Shown here piece after piece: positions 1 to 10,456 of a stretch of 20,020 bases of DNA. Positions within the stretch are counted from its first letter, which is position 1, and every line of letters begins with the position of its first letter. A program made the translations under genes and the position numbers. The notes beneath the pieces are model-generated. The model saw only the letters and a program-made list of their open reading frames with translations, searched no databases and was not told the DNA's origin. Origin of the DNA: Saccoglossus kowalevskii (lineage: Eukaryota > Hemichordata > Enteropneusta > Harrimaniidae); the NCBI RefSeq assembly GCF_000003605.2, contig NW_003158226.1, positions 336,844 through 356,863 of the forward strand. Reading direction: 5' to 3'.

Positions 1-806
1 CTGATTTGTTCATCAACTTCGTACACTCGACCAACCTTTGACCCTATATTGACAAGTCAACTGAAATATATGTATAATTATGACTTTAAGTTACGTTTTC
101 TTGTTGGTGCAGTGATTGTTAATTAACCCACCTGGGTTTCGTGTACCCACCATGCAGTGCGTGATGATTAGATTCGTTCTTGACCACATTATCACATTCA
201 CGCGACATAAAATAGTCCTATAAAATGTTCGTCTTCCAACATGGTTGACGTCGGCACAGCATTTGTTGTCTCTCTCACCGCAGAGCCTGCTTTAAATATA
301 TAATATCACTTTAACACTGTGTTGTCACGTGTCCTTTTAAATAAGTCAGCATATTTAGCATTGTTAGTTTTCTCAGATATTCGAACACCACTTCTTATGA
401 CCACGGCCGATACGACCATGCGTCAGTCACGTAACTTCCGGGCTCATATGAATCACTCATATTCACGTGCTCGCCGTGCCCACAATGTATAGAGTAAATG
501 CATTGGCGTTTGGTCGGTTGTACAACCATCCAAATCTCTTACAAAGTCGCTTTTCCAATATCGTTTGCATAGTCGCAAAATAGCAGTAATGAAATAAGCC
601 CCGTTGAAACCCAACACTTCAAAATATCCCTTAACCCATGATGGTACGTTGTAACAGCGGAGGATATAATGTGAATACAACAAAGAAGAAAGACGTTTCC
701 CTCTCATACACACTTTGGTAAATTAATAAAATGTACAAATTATGTATAAATACATAAACTACTACAGTTTTACTGCAAATGAATATATATTGTTCTATCG
801 GCGTGG
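1..806. other. Non-coding stretch, no supported feature
   Basis: AT-rich DNA with only short open frames on the minus strand, none with recognisable protein features. I see no RNA gene. Confidence 0.6.
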
Positions 807-810
807 TTAA

Positions 811-1072
811 AGGGCGGTGGTAGTCGCGCCACGTATGCGCGAGATAAGTGGGTCTCATATAAACAAAGATGGCGACTTTGACTGTTGCGCATAAGCTTTA
901 ATTAGGCATTTTTTAGGTGTTTGGAAGGAGTAACTGGCGTTAATTAGTGCAAGTCGCGCCCAGGTCAAAACTAATAGATGTAATTCCCATTAGAAGAGCG
1001 TATTGTATTGTGGAAAAATCAATGTTTATCAACACAAATGTCACACATGCGCTGCGCAGTGACCAACGCCCT
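811..1072. mobile_element. TTAA-flanked MITE, copy A (262 bp)
   Basis: The element is bounded by TTAA at 807-810 and 1073-1076 and starts AGGGCGGTGG with the inverted end CCAACGCCCT. The 32-base terminal inverted repeats match at about 22 positions, so this is an older copy. Its interior shares long stretches with 6686-6979: AACAAAGATGGCG plus CTTTGACTGTTGC, TCGCGCCCAGGTCAAA, and TCAATGTTTATCAA. It lacks about 30 internal bases present in copy B and has no coding capacity. TTAA duplications are characteristic of piggyBac-type transposition; assignment to that superfamily is inference from the target site. Confidence 0.85.
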
Positions 1073-1464
1073 TTAAGATAAACACATGATCAATAGATTT
1101 TTTTTTAACAATCTGACAGTGATAATCAATCAATGCTGAAAGTAGAGTTGATTGAATACAAGTATACATTACACTAATTACATTAATATGCTACGGTAAT
1201 TTACTGAATTATGTTTCACACCGTCTTTGTAAATATGACTTAATTATCGATATAGCCGCCCATTCTCTTGAAAAGAAAAATACTCAGGTTCAAAGTATGT
1301 GTAGTACTATATTATAAATTCCTGTGCTCGTTTCCACATTCCTCATATATTCCATCCTGGCTAGGTGCTCTGTTAATTTTAATTTTGATAAACCTTTTCA
1401 ATATTTCGTATAGATATGTGGCAGTTTAGGTGACTACAATCAAAGTCAATTTCCTCCTAATGTC

Positions 1465-1483
1465 TATAATTAACTTATCTAAA
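1465..1483 (+). repeat. Target-site duplication, left copy
   Basis: This 19-base sequence is identical to 1558-1576 and flanks the retrotransposon tail. The base on each side differs, so the duplication is exactly 19 bp. Confidence 0.85.
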
Positions 1484-1557
1484 ATAAGTAATTATTGCTT
1501 TGTTTGTATATGGGCCAGTGGCCTAGGAAAGCAATAAATACTTATAAATACTATTAT
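1484..1557 (+). mobile_element. 5'-truncated non-LTR retrotransposon (LINE/SINE) tail
   Basis: A 74-bp insert is flanked by a perfect 19-bp direct repeat (TATAATTAACTTATCTAAA at 1465-1483 and 1558-1576), as made by target-primed insertion. The insert has a hairpin (GGGCC-AGT-GGCCT, with TTGCTTT and AAAGCAA as outer arms) followed by an AATAAATACTT-like A/T tail. A stem-loop followed by a short repetitive tail is typical of 3' ends of LINEs and their dependent SINEs. The family cannot be named from this much sequence. Confidence 0.75.
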
Positions 1558-1576
1558 TATAATTAACTTATCTAAA
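1558..1576 (+). repeat. Target-site duplication, right copy
   Basis: Right-hand copy of the 19-base duplication, directly after the ATTATTA-type tail of the insert. Confidence 0.85.
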
Positions 1577-2071
1577 TAGTTTACAACCGTATAGTGAACA
1601 TCTGCCATACCTTCATCCATTTTTATATCAGGATTAAAAGCAATCAACCCACTCGTCCTGTATCATTTTACGAGTTTTCTTTATTTGTTTCTTCTTAGAT
1701 ATGTTTTGTATTTTTTAAAGTAAAATTAAAGGGTCAAACTTCTAGACGGTTCTAGCATTCTGAAATGATGATGTTTCTCATTTGTACCATATTATCTGAC
1801 AAACCATGGGTCATCTTTTAAAATATATTGATTCTTGATTTTCATATGGAAACAGGAGTGTAAGCTATTTGTCAAACACATTGCAGCATCAGTTACTTTT
1901 TCCTGTTCATTTTCATTGAATTAATTAATTACGAAAATGATATCCAATTACTGAATACACGTTTCTATGGTACGTGTATTATTCACTGATTTCATCTCAG
2001 CTTGTTTGCATATTAGACTGAGACTATTAGTTAGTTGAGTCAAAGCATATATATACAAAGCAGAATATGAT
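1577..2071. other. Non-coding stretch, no supported feature
   Basis: AT-rich sequence after the retrotransposon tail, with no frame of interest. Confidence 0.6.
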
Positions 2072-2182
2072 GAGTCGACACAATCATAAACAAACAAGCT
2101 GCTCCCTGATTGGTTTGATTGTTAGGTGTTAGAACTGGGTAGCCAATCAGGCGCAGTCTTGTAAGTAGCTTTGCATTGACTC
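2072..2182. repeat. Imperfect inverted repeat around CCAAT motifs
   Basis: CCTGATTGG at 2105-2113 is perfectly inverted at 2143-2151. Pairing continues outward through CAAG(A)CTGC on both sides and, more weakly, to GAGTC near 2072 and GACTC near 2178. It may be a decayed foldback element. It also places two CCAAT boxes in opposite orientation. Confidence 0.5.
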
Positions 2183-2201
2183 GTGTAGTGTGGTGAACTA
2201 T

Positions 2202-2222
2202 CAACTGACATGTTGTCAGTTG
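2202..2222. repeat. Perfect 9-bp hairpin
   Basis: CAACTGACA and TGTCAGTTG form perfect arms around a TGT loop. Confidence 0.6.
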
Positions 2223-4418
2223 CGTACATCTTAAATGACAGCACACTTTCTAATAACATGGCGTGAAAATCTTGCTGCTAGAAGATGACAATTTACACTT
2301 GTTTCTATACCAGAGATGAATGAAAATTTTCACCCCGCCCTTGATAAGAACTCCCGTTCACAATATTGAACTCAGTAACCAAATTCAAGTATCAGACCGT
2401 ATACGCGAATGGTCGTCGAGATCTCATTGAGAACGAGAAAGCCACGAGACTTATTTTTGCCACCTAATAGTGCTCTATTCTGTACCTCCATCGCGTCCAC
2501 TGTTTCAAATATTATGGTTTGGAGAGGAAAAAACAAGTCTGTTCCTTAACTATAATTCTACTGTATAATCTCACACTAATATTTAAAAATACTAAGGTTT
2601 TCCAATGTATCAAATGCATAATGATCTGATTGACGCGATCTACTGGTGCTATATACACACTACCTATTGACAATACATTGAGTCTATATTTTAGGATCTT
2701 TAAAGTTAGATTTTGCTACATGGGGATGAAAAAGTTACATGATTATTTGTTGCAGAATTTAAAGTCTCATCGTTGTGTACGTTCATGGCCAATGAAACGC
2801 GATATAGTATAACTCCAATATAGAAAATAGTAAAACATGATATCAAGCACTTCATTGTCATATCAATCGCAAGTTTTAAAAACTTTTGACCAACGATTTT
2901 CAAAATATATTATTTTATTTTTTTCAATCCGCACACGTCAGAATTCGATTTTTAATGCTCCTTCACATACGTAGATTTCAATGTCACGTGATATTTTTGA
3001 ACAAGTACGTCACACAACGGCCATCGTTTTCCATTAAACCTTTTTCGTATTTAGTCGTGCAGGTAAGTAAGTAGTCAGCAAAATTCAGTTAGCAATATAT
3101 TGCAAGTCAGTGAAATTGTCTCACCTGATCAGATAAGGAATCATCCTTTTCGTAAATGGTGGGCAAAACGTTTCTTTAAAACTGGTAAGAGCCCACATGC
3201 ATGGAGTGGATACTAGAGTCAGTTGGAATCACCAATACAAGTCAGTGAGTTATAGTTCATACCCTGGTATGTTAATAAAGATACACAAACCTCTAATCGG
3301 CTACATTTTCCAAATAATTTGGTAGTGTAACCCCACCCATGACCAATTTCAAAATGCTAAAATCACCACTCCTCGATACTCCAGCTTAGCCACTATGAGT
3401 AAATAAGAATTTTACTGCCAAGAAATAGAACATAATAATGAAAAATATCTAATGTAATCATAATATAACTGTTTGAAAGTTTGTCCAAGGTATTGTACCT
3501 GGATTTGATCCTTGAGCGATTTCACGCGTCGTTATAGTTTTATTGGATAATTGGATCGTTGACTACGACTAGAAAAAAGGTAATAGAACGCAAACATTAT
3601 GATGCCCGAAAAATATTCTACATAGACCCTGCAAATGCAACTTATTTACAGTCATTCTCGGTGAGGGGGGGTGTGTGTTTGGAGACAATAGTCGTGTTGG
3701 TGAAAAAAAGAAAAACACGATTTTGCAAAAACCTCGAAATATACACCCCCTTTCGAATTATCGCAGCAAGTTAAGACCGTTTAGAGGTGGACAATTGGAA
3801 ACTGTGCGGCGATGGCAAAAAGTGCACCCAAAATATTGTTTTCTTTCGCTTAGATTTGTGGTATTATTTCAATGATGAATACGTTGTATTCTTTGTTACT
3901 TCCTCAGTGTGTAATATGTATAAATCCTCTCCATGCTCTTTTTCTGCGCATTGTTTTCAGTTCTGTGATTGCCCCAGAGTTGTTATTGAATAATAGGTAT
4001 TTGGTTGGTAAAAGTTGATGACGCACGCTAAAAGATCTCTGCGACAATTGTATGATCGATGGTGACTGTGTAAATTCACAATCATCGCCGTCGTACAATC
4101 GTAACCAATGCTCAGAACACACACACACAGACAGACCTTTGCTAACAAGGTACGCACGTGATTGTTAAAGAATATACGTTATCGGCGTAACTGCATTACT
4201 TCTGGACTAAGAAAGTAACCCTATGGTCAGACACCTTTCAATGACAAAGCCAAGAAAAAATATTACAGAAATTTATTGTAAGTTTTTATTCTGTTAACAT
4301 ATAATTACATTGAAGTGGTACGTTCATGTACTTTTTTGTTTATTCAAAATTTGTTGTTTCAAAAGCGATTGTTTTGTCTTTGCTGTACTTCCTGTCTAGA
4401 AAGGCAGCAGTGCACACG
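2223..4418. other. Non-coding stretch, no supported feature
   Basis: Several frames of 60-74 codons overlap here on both strands, but none shows coding composition or a domain. An isolated perfect donor (CAG then GTAAGTAAG) at 3063 has no convincing exon before it. Confidence 0.55.
4118..4131 (+). repeat. Short (AC)n run
   Basis: A run of ACACACACACACAC is followed by AGACAGACC. It is a minor simple repeat. Confidence 0.8.
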
Positions 4419-4473
4419 TCTTATCAGCTGTGTGTAAACTACAAACAGATATCTTATCAGTTGTTTGTAAATA
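4419..4473 (-). promoter_or_regulatory. Duplicated E-box/GATA composite motif
   Basis: An imperfect direct repeat of about 22 bases (4419-4440 and 4452-4473, period 33) contains CTTATCAGCTG and CTTATCAGTTG. On the minus strand these are CAGCTGATAAG and CAACTGATAAG, in which an E-box (CANNTG) overlaps a GATA site. Whether it acts as an enhancer is not known. Confidence 0.3.
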
Positions 4474-5536
4474 GCAAATAAAGAAAGTGGCCCAACTTAA
4501 AACTATTTACCCTCAGTTCAGTTATGTTTGTAAACCATGCATATTAATGAGATGCACTAGTTTGGTGTACACTGGATAAACAAAAACTTGGCCATGTGTT
4601 TGCACACAAGAAAAAAATCAGTTTACTTATACAAGATATTTTTTTTTCAATAAAATAAAAACACCAATGTATGTAGCATGCCTTAGGGAGCTATTCGTGT
4701 GATTTTCAAAAAAAAATGTGAAAAGTGCCCAAAAAACTATTCTGCTACCTTAAATCATTGTTCATGACAATTAACGATAACGGTTATTTAAATCACAGGA
4801 CCAAATCTGAAAAAAATAACATGCGCTACACGTGTTTCGAACACGAATATCAATTCTAATTCGTTAAGTATTTTAATTCACTTTTGTTGGGCCGTTGGCC
4901 AGGCGTGTAACAGTCGACCTACGTGCACGTGTCTCAACGGCCAAACACCAGGCAAGACAAAAACGACTATGGCTGTAAACACGGCGTCACGATAATAAGA
5001 TATAAACAGCCACACGCGACTCAAAGACCCGACGGGTTACACTACAACAAAGGTCTACATACGAAGACGGTACACGCCCATCTTACGTTATCGCCACCGT
5101 CTCCTTTCTTTCACAGCATATTGTTCTATACTCCCTAAACAAGAAGACGGCTTGGCTTCTTTTGATCCCAAATGCGCATACGTGTCTAGATCAACAATTC
5201 AAGAAAAAACGGTTAACCAACAAACACTGTAAACAGTATGTGCATTAGTGAGCTATTATGAAACAGCTTCTTTAAATTCAACTTGAAGATAACGTACGCC
5301 TAATAGCCGGTAGACCGATTTGTATTGTCCGACACAGGAATGCGTTTTAGGGCAGTGATACCCACACGTGACCAAAGTTTGTACTGCAATGCACGCTGTG
5401 ATTTTTGTACTTTGAGTATAGTTCTACGGAGCTCAACTGAAATCAAATAAGGCCAAACCAAAATAAATTATTTGTTTCTAGTCAGAACATGCATTGCGCC
5501 TTAATAATGGCATTGTATTAAGTTGTGACGGAAAAG
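4474..5536. other. Non-coding stretch, no supported feature
   Basis: Mixed AT-rich and moderately CpG-containing sequence with no convincing exon. GGGCCGTTGGCC near 4890 resembles the hairpin at 1513 but lacks a tail and duplication. Confidence 0.55.
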
Positions 5537-5618
5537 TATTCTATTCTATTCTATTCTATTCTATTCTATTCTATTCTATTCTATTCTATTCTATTCTATT
5601 CTATTCTATTCTATTCTA
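5537..5618 (+). repeat. (TATTC)16 pentanucleotide microsatellite
   Basis: About 16 uninterrupted TATTC units span 82 bases. The frame through it (repeating FYSIL) is a product of the repeat and not a gene. Confidence 0.98.
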
Positions 5619-5914
5619 ATTTGCAACTAACCATTGGAAAAATATTATCATTTAAATGCAAAAAACTTAAATATAATTTAGCATACCCAGAAATTCAAAT
5701 TACTTATCAATTCCATTATACCGTTTCTGGCGCACACTAACGCACACTCCCCGGGATGGTACCATTGTTATATTTTTTCAAACTATCGCAAGGAAGCTTC
5801 ACTAGTTCTGATGCCATGAATTTTACAATTTAAAGCATACACCCAGTAAAGTCTAAATGTCCGAGATTAACAGAAACCCAGTAAAACACAAACAACCGAG
5901 TCTTTGTTCTTATT

Positions 5915-5973
5915 GACAATCGTCGCCAATGTGGTGTAATAGAACAGTCAAGATGGCGAAGCGAACGATTGTC
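5915..5973. repeat. Inverted repeat GACAATCGT / ACGATTGTC
   Basis: Nine-base perfect arms (5915-5923 and 5965-5973), with CGCC and GGCG just inside, surround about 41 bases. GATTGTC occurs again near 5988. No element ends can be placed. Confidence 0.45.
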
Positions 5974-6681
5974 TGATTGCAAATTGGATTGTCGAGCTAT
6001 TGTTGTGCAAATTACTATTTATCGTGGTCTTTGATTGCTCGGATAATTAAGTGACGTTCATTTCACTCACTTGTTGTTCGTTTCACGGGTCAGAGAATGG
6101 CTGACGTGATCTTTGACCCCCGGTTATATTAAATTACGACGCAATGTTGTAAACATTAGTTAGGAATACTGGCAGTGAGCGCTGACATTAGTTGCCATAT
6201 TTTAGAAGTGTGCGTTGCAAAAAAAAAATAAATCGTTGTAAAGGAAGAAAACCATTTTAGCCTGAGTGACACAAACATTTGGATCAGTTGAAGAGTTCGT
6301 ATATTATTTGTTTGGTAGAAACTGATCTTTTCTCCGTCACGGAAGTCCTCCAGTTTTAAAATTCACAATAGTTATCAAAATAAAAAAAAAATATGTAATG
6401 ATTATTACAGACGAGGAAATTGTGAATTGTATACTTGAGTACTGAACCAAACCTTTTCTTTTAAAAAAAAGTGGTATTATCATGTCTCTAAATGAAAAAA
6501 AAAATCAATATCTATAAATACCAATACATTGCTCTTTCAATTTCGACATTTATTAGGAGATCAAAACTTGTGTATACGTCGTTTATTCAACAAGAAATAG
6601 AAACACTACTTCTGTGTCGGTTTATACGTTCTATTACCACCTCGAGCACTGTATATGAACGTGTTATTCGCGTATTTATCG
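5974..6681. other. Non-coding stretch before MITE copy B
   Basis: Contains A-runs and a widely spaced inverted pair of nuclear-receptor-like half-sites (GGGTCA at 6087, TGACCC at 6114). No gene is visible. Confidence 0.55.
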
Positions 6682-6685
6682 TTAA

Positions 6686-6979
6686 AGCGCGGTAGTCGTC
6701 GCGCTGCGCATGTGCGAGCTATATGGGTCCCATATAAACAAAGATGGCGTCTTTGACTGTTGCACAGATCAACAAGTACGGACTGAGGCGTTTCCAAGCT
6801 TTAATAAGGTAATTTTCATATGCTGGAAGGTATCGAAAGACCGGTGGTAATCAGTGTAAATCGCGCCCAGGTCAAACCTCATACTTGTGATTTCCATTTG
6901 AAGAGCGCATTGGATTGTGGGAAAATCAATGTTTATCAATACAAATGTCGCACATGCGCAGCGCGACGACTACTGCGCT
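6686..6979. mobile_element. TTAA-flanked MITE, copy B (294 bp)
   Basis: The element sits between TTAA at 6682-6685 and 6980-6983. Its terminal inverted repeats (6686-6717 and 6948-6979) match at 31 of 32 bases; they begin AGCGC, contain TAGTCGTCGCGCTGCGCATG and end GTGCGA. The interior is collinear with copy A at 811-1072. The near-perfect repeats mark it as younger. It is non-autonomous: no transposase frame fits. A piggyBac-like enzyme would be the expected mobiliser, from the TTAA duplication alone. Confidence 0.92.
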
Positions 6980-6983
6980 TTAA

Positions 6984-8022
6984 TAATATAACCAAATAAA
7001 CTATGTGAGCATTCAGTTTGGCCATATTTCCTCAGCTATCAAACACTTACCGTACCCATAGTAACGCGAACTTCAGTTGCCCAGTACAAACTTAAACTTA
7101 AATTGGGCAAAATGAGCCACGGACTGCCTGCGTCATGCACGAACTTTGAACTTGTCAACTGGGTCACTGACGTAACTAAACAACACCAGACGACAGAAAG
7201 AACAACATATGACCTGTACCTATGACCCGCCAATGCTGTACTTAATGATGTTCAGAACTAATATTTTACAAAAAAGTATAATAGTGTTAAAAAAGTTTAA
7301 AAAACGTTGCATGTCGTCCAGAGAAGGGGCCCGCACACAGGGTGGCTTTTTTTTTGTTTTCCGCTATCAACCCGCATTGGAATCGGAATGAGAGGAGATA
7401 CCCGTATCGCCCACACTGAAAGTTCTGCCTCGGGGACGAACCTTTCAGGAAAGTACAAGTGACTCCCTGCACTACACGTCTTATCTGACCACCTTTACGG
7501 GAGAGGGTGATGTAGGGCAAATGTGGTGATTATCTGTAAGTGATCTTTGACTACAGATGGTGGTGTGACGGCAGTTTGGGGTCAAATCCAGTAAAATTTT
7601 TGACTTGTAAGTTGATACACCTAAGAAACACTGAACGCATGCACAAACACGTTAAAGACACAAAGAATAATTATTTCGTTCGAGTCTGTTCATTATATCA
7701 AGGTGGTGATGATGACGATCCAGTTTTCTCTATATTCGTTTTTATCATTTAGTACAGTTTTAACAATTTTCTTTTTTTCATATGGCCACCGATCACAACA
7801 TTAAACTGAACTATGATGACGACTGGCCGCAGTGTTCCTCTGAACTACTAGTATGATGACGCGGCCCAAGGTGTAGCCTCTAAATAGCCCGTACCTATGC
7901 CCCGGACACTGTGAGAGTTTTAACTTGTCCATGGCCTGAGAAAAGCGACACGTATTTCACACTTTCTCAAGTCATTCTGTGATCATATCCATTCAAAATA
8001 CAGTTAGAAGCTACACGGATTG
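6984..8022. other. Non-coding stretch, no supported feature
   Basis: Open frames of 60-77 codons are present but lack motifs. Around 7039-7233 a minus-strand frame has a hydrophobic run but no ATG start. Nothing is supported. Confidence 0.55.
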
Positions 8023-8040
8023 TTTTTTTGGGGGGGGGGG
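8023..8040 (+). repeat. T7-G11 homopolymer junction
   Basis: Seven T followed by eleven G, then a G-rich AGTGGCGGGGCG. Lengths of such runs are error-prone in assemblies. Confidence 0.9.
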
Positions 8041-8603
8041 AGTGGCGGGGCGCAGTGAACATTTCTAACTGAATCATAGCTGTCAATTTCTTAATTAAAA
8101 CGGTAAATCCTAAACTAGTTTGGTTTTTCTATTAAAACATCGCAGTTTTTTTCTAACAGCGAGAATTGTATTTATATAGTGATGCATTATCAGCGTAGAT
8201 ATTCGACAAATAAATAGGTACGTCGACGTCGGTGTTTCAAACCCACGAGTATGATGTTTTGAACGTTTCACGTCACAATGCTCACATATCAATGCGCGCA
8301 CACTCATGTTTTTCAAGGAATACCGTGATTCTGATCCAAAATATGTTACTCAATCTGATATACAAATAATCAAGTCTTTGGAGGCCATTGCATTACATTT
8401 CAGTTAAAACATTATATAGCTACTGCTCGGCTTGGTCAGGTTCCGAGCGCTCAATAGTATTGTCATTTTGATATCTTTCAAAATCTTGTTGAATGAATAA
8501 CTGTAATAATAAAATAGCTATAAGTCTATAAAGAGACTAACTGCATTGTGAGAACCAATGGTGTGATCGGATTTAACAAACTTGAACCGGCGTCCAAAAA
8601 TGA

Positions 8604-8624
8604 TTTTTTTTGCCCCCCCCCCCC
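8604..8624 (+). repeat. T8-G-C12 homopolymer run
   Basis: Eight T, one G and twelve C, followed by a pyrimidine tract ACCCTCTCCCC. The exact run length may be uncertain. Confidence 0.9.
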
Positions 8625-8707
8625 ACCCTCTCCCCATAAAACCACTCACAGCAAAAACTGATCATTTTTTACTCCACTGACTACAAACTATTTTGAATAA
8701 CATGCCG

Positions 8708-8965
8708 TTAAAGTTTGATATTGCATTTTAATTGCTTCCTATGACAAGCACGTCCAGTAGCGAATGAAAAGGGACATTCTTGGGCGGCCCGGTTATTGGG
8801 ATATTGCAGCTGCCGGTCCACTGCGCGTGCGTTCGGTACTCTGCTACGTGCTCCTAATACGCTATCATACAGCGCTAGAGCGCCTACATTACAACTGAAA
8901 AAAAAAACAAACAAACAACAGAGTAACAATGTAGACAACATAAGCAATGATACAGCAGTCATCAC
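8708..8965 (-). CDS. Short frame with signal-peptide-like start, doubtful
   Basis: An 85-codon minus-strand frame starts with ATGATG and encodes MMTAVSLLMLSTLLL followed by more hydrophobic residues to about residue 25, then a polar part rich in arginine with three cysteines near the end (ECPFSFATGRACHRK and LKC). The layout would suit a small secreted peptide precursor. Against this, part of the hydrophobic run is a T10 tract that also looks like the polypyrimidine tract of an acceptor (T-rich then CAG). No related family is recognised, and no poly(A) signal was found nearby. Confidence 0.18.
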   Translation of the reverse strand: MMTAVSLLMLSTLLLCCLFVFFFSCNVGALALYDSVLGARSRVPNARAVDRQLQYPNNRAAQECPFSFATGRACHRKQLKCNIKL

Positions 8966-10456
8966 GTGCTTTTCTCAACAACCGGGACTGCTCACGGTCA
9001 TGTGTAGATCCTTTGCTCCCGATTTTTTGTGTGCACATTGCAAATGTTGGTGCTACACAGCGATTTTTACCATAGAAACCATTTTCCATGTTTACAATGT
9101 CATTCGAAAAATACAGTACTCTGACCATGGACGTACTAGTACCTCCATGCTCTGACTAACTACGCATAATCACCGTAGTCTGACGCAAACGATTCCCAGG
9201 AAGTGAGACAGTTGTTTCTGCCAGAGACAGTCGAGGTTACAACAAATATTTCTACGTTGTTTTACAGGACGATCGTCAGATACATAATAAGTTTTATTTT
9301 CTTATTTTGGTTTATGATCGTCAGTACAGAGTAGGGGTCAACCATGTATGACGTAAAGTATTACGCTAATGAAACAAAACAAGACCTAAAACAAAATCGA
9401 GGGGAACAATGCATGAGCGGAACTGCTTAATATTTTCACCGAGACTGTCTAGTGTAACCATGGAGGTAGTGTAACAGAAAACAGCCCACATTGTTATATC
9501 GATATCATGTGTTCGATTTCTGCAATGAACTTCTATTTTACTTCGTTGACTTTCCTAGAGTACCGAATAAACTAAGTTGCTGCCTCGACCCTTTGAAGCA
9601 GCATATATAATGTGACCATACTGTGGGCAATCGAATTTCGTTTAAAATAAACAACGTATATAGTTTACGTCGCATGAAAGCCATATCAAAAACAGCGCTG
9701 TTCGAGGAACCCCGCCCTTTAAATCAGACAGCGTGACACGGAACGTTGTGATCGCGCCTTTTGTGAATGAAATGCAGCGGCGAACGAGGTTTTTACCGAT
9801 GCTGACGCTGTGGTATGGGTCACTGATTTATCCTCGCCACAACAAGCACAGTGACACAACCATGGAAATTGTGTGCTTTGATTTCGCGTTGACGTATGGG
9901 TGAGATTATACCGCATTCAAGAAACGTAGTTACGACAAATAAATGAAATAGATACTGTCTCATTGTGACTGTTAATACACTCAACGCACAATGCATCGAA
10001 CGTGTTCCAATCCTCGAATACAAAACCTGGGTTTAATTACTACATAAAGAATATTTATATTGGATGTCGCCGCTAACCATACGTCCAATGCTCGTGTTAT
10101 TAATATCAAGTGGATCTCATTGTCGACAAAATTCACCGCTGTTGAGATTTTTTGTTGAGGGATCCGTGTGCGTGTTACCTGAGCGTACGAAGGTCGTCCG
10201 CGAATGAGTTAATGACAATAAGGTGGTCATCTCTTCTTTTGGAGCATTCAGTGTTGTTTATTGAAAGTAATTTTCACTTTTATATCCCAATATTTGATTA
10301 TTCACGGGAAGTTCTAGACGTAGGGTTCTGTTATTCAAATAATTCGGTCAGAGAACTCGACAGGAAACAGGAGTTCGTTCGAGTGTTGGTTTGATGCGAA
10401 CAAGTGATAACCTAATCTGTGAAAAAATATTTCAGTTTCTTATTCTTTCACAAATA
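8966..10456. other. Non-coding stretch, no supported feature
   Basis: Overlapping frames up to 119 codons end or start here without domains. GTTTTACAG near 9260 looks like an acceptor but has no coding frame after it. Confidence 0.5.

Noticed and set aside
3063..3071. Strong splice donor GTAAGTAAG after GTGCAG
   Set aside because: The upstream sequence in all frames is AT-rich and lacks coding character, so it is probably a chance match.
4888..4900. GGGCCGTTGGCC hairpin like the retrotransposon tail at 1513
   Set aside because: It has no A/T tail and no flanking duplication.
5525..5740. Open frame encoding a FYSIL repeat
   Set aside because: It is only the translation of the TATTC microsatellite.
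7684..7752. GGDDDD stretch considered as a polymerase-like motif
   Set aside because: It comes from a GATGATGACGAT simple run, with none of the surrounding reverse-transcriptase features.
8023..8624. Poly-T/poly-G and poly-T/poly-C tracts as a possible pair of element ends
   Set aside because: They are not inverted copies of each other and no duplicated flanks were seen.
8796..9155. 119-codon + strand frame
   Set aside because: It starts without ATG, crosses a poly(A) run and CAA repeats, and shows no domain; it overlaps a minus-strand frame that is itself doubtful.
9711..9722. GCCCTTTAA resembling the right end of the TTAA MITE
   Set aside because: The preceding bases do not continue the terminal repeat and no partner end is present.
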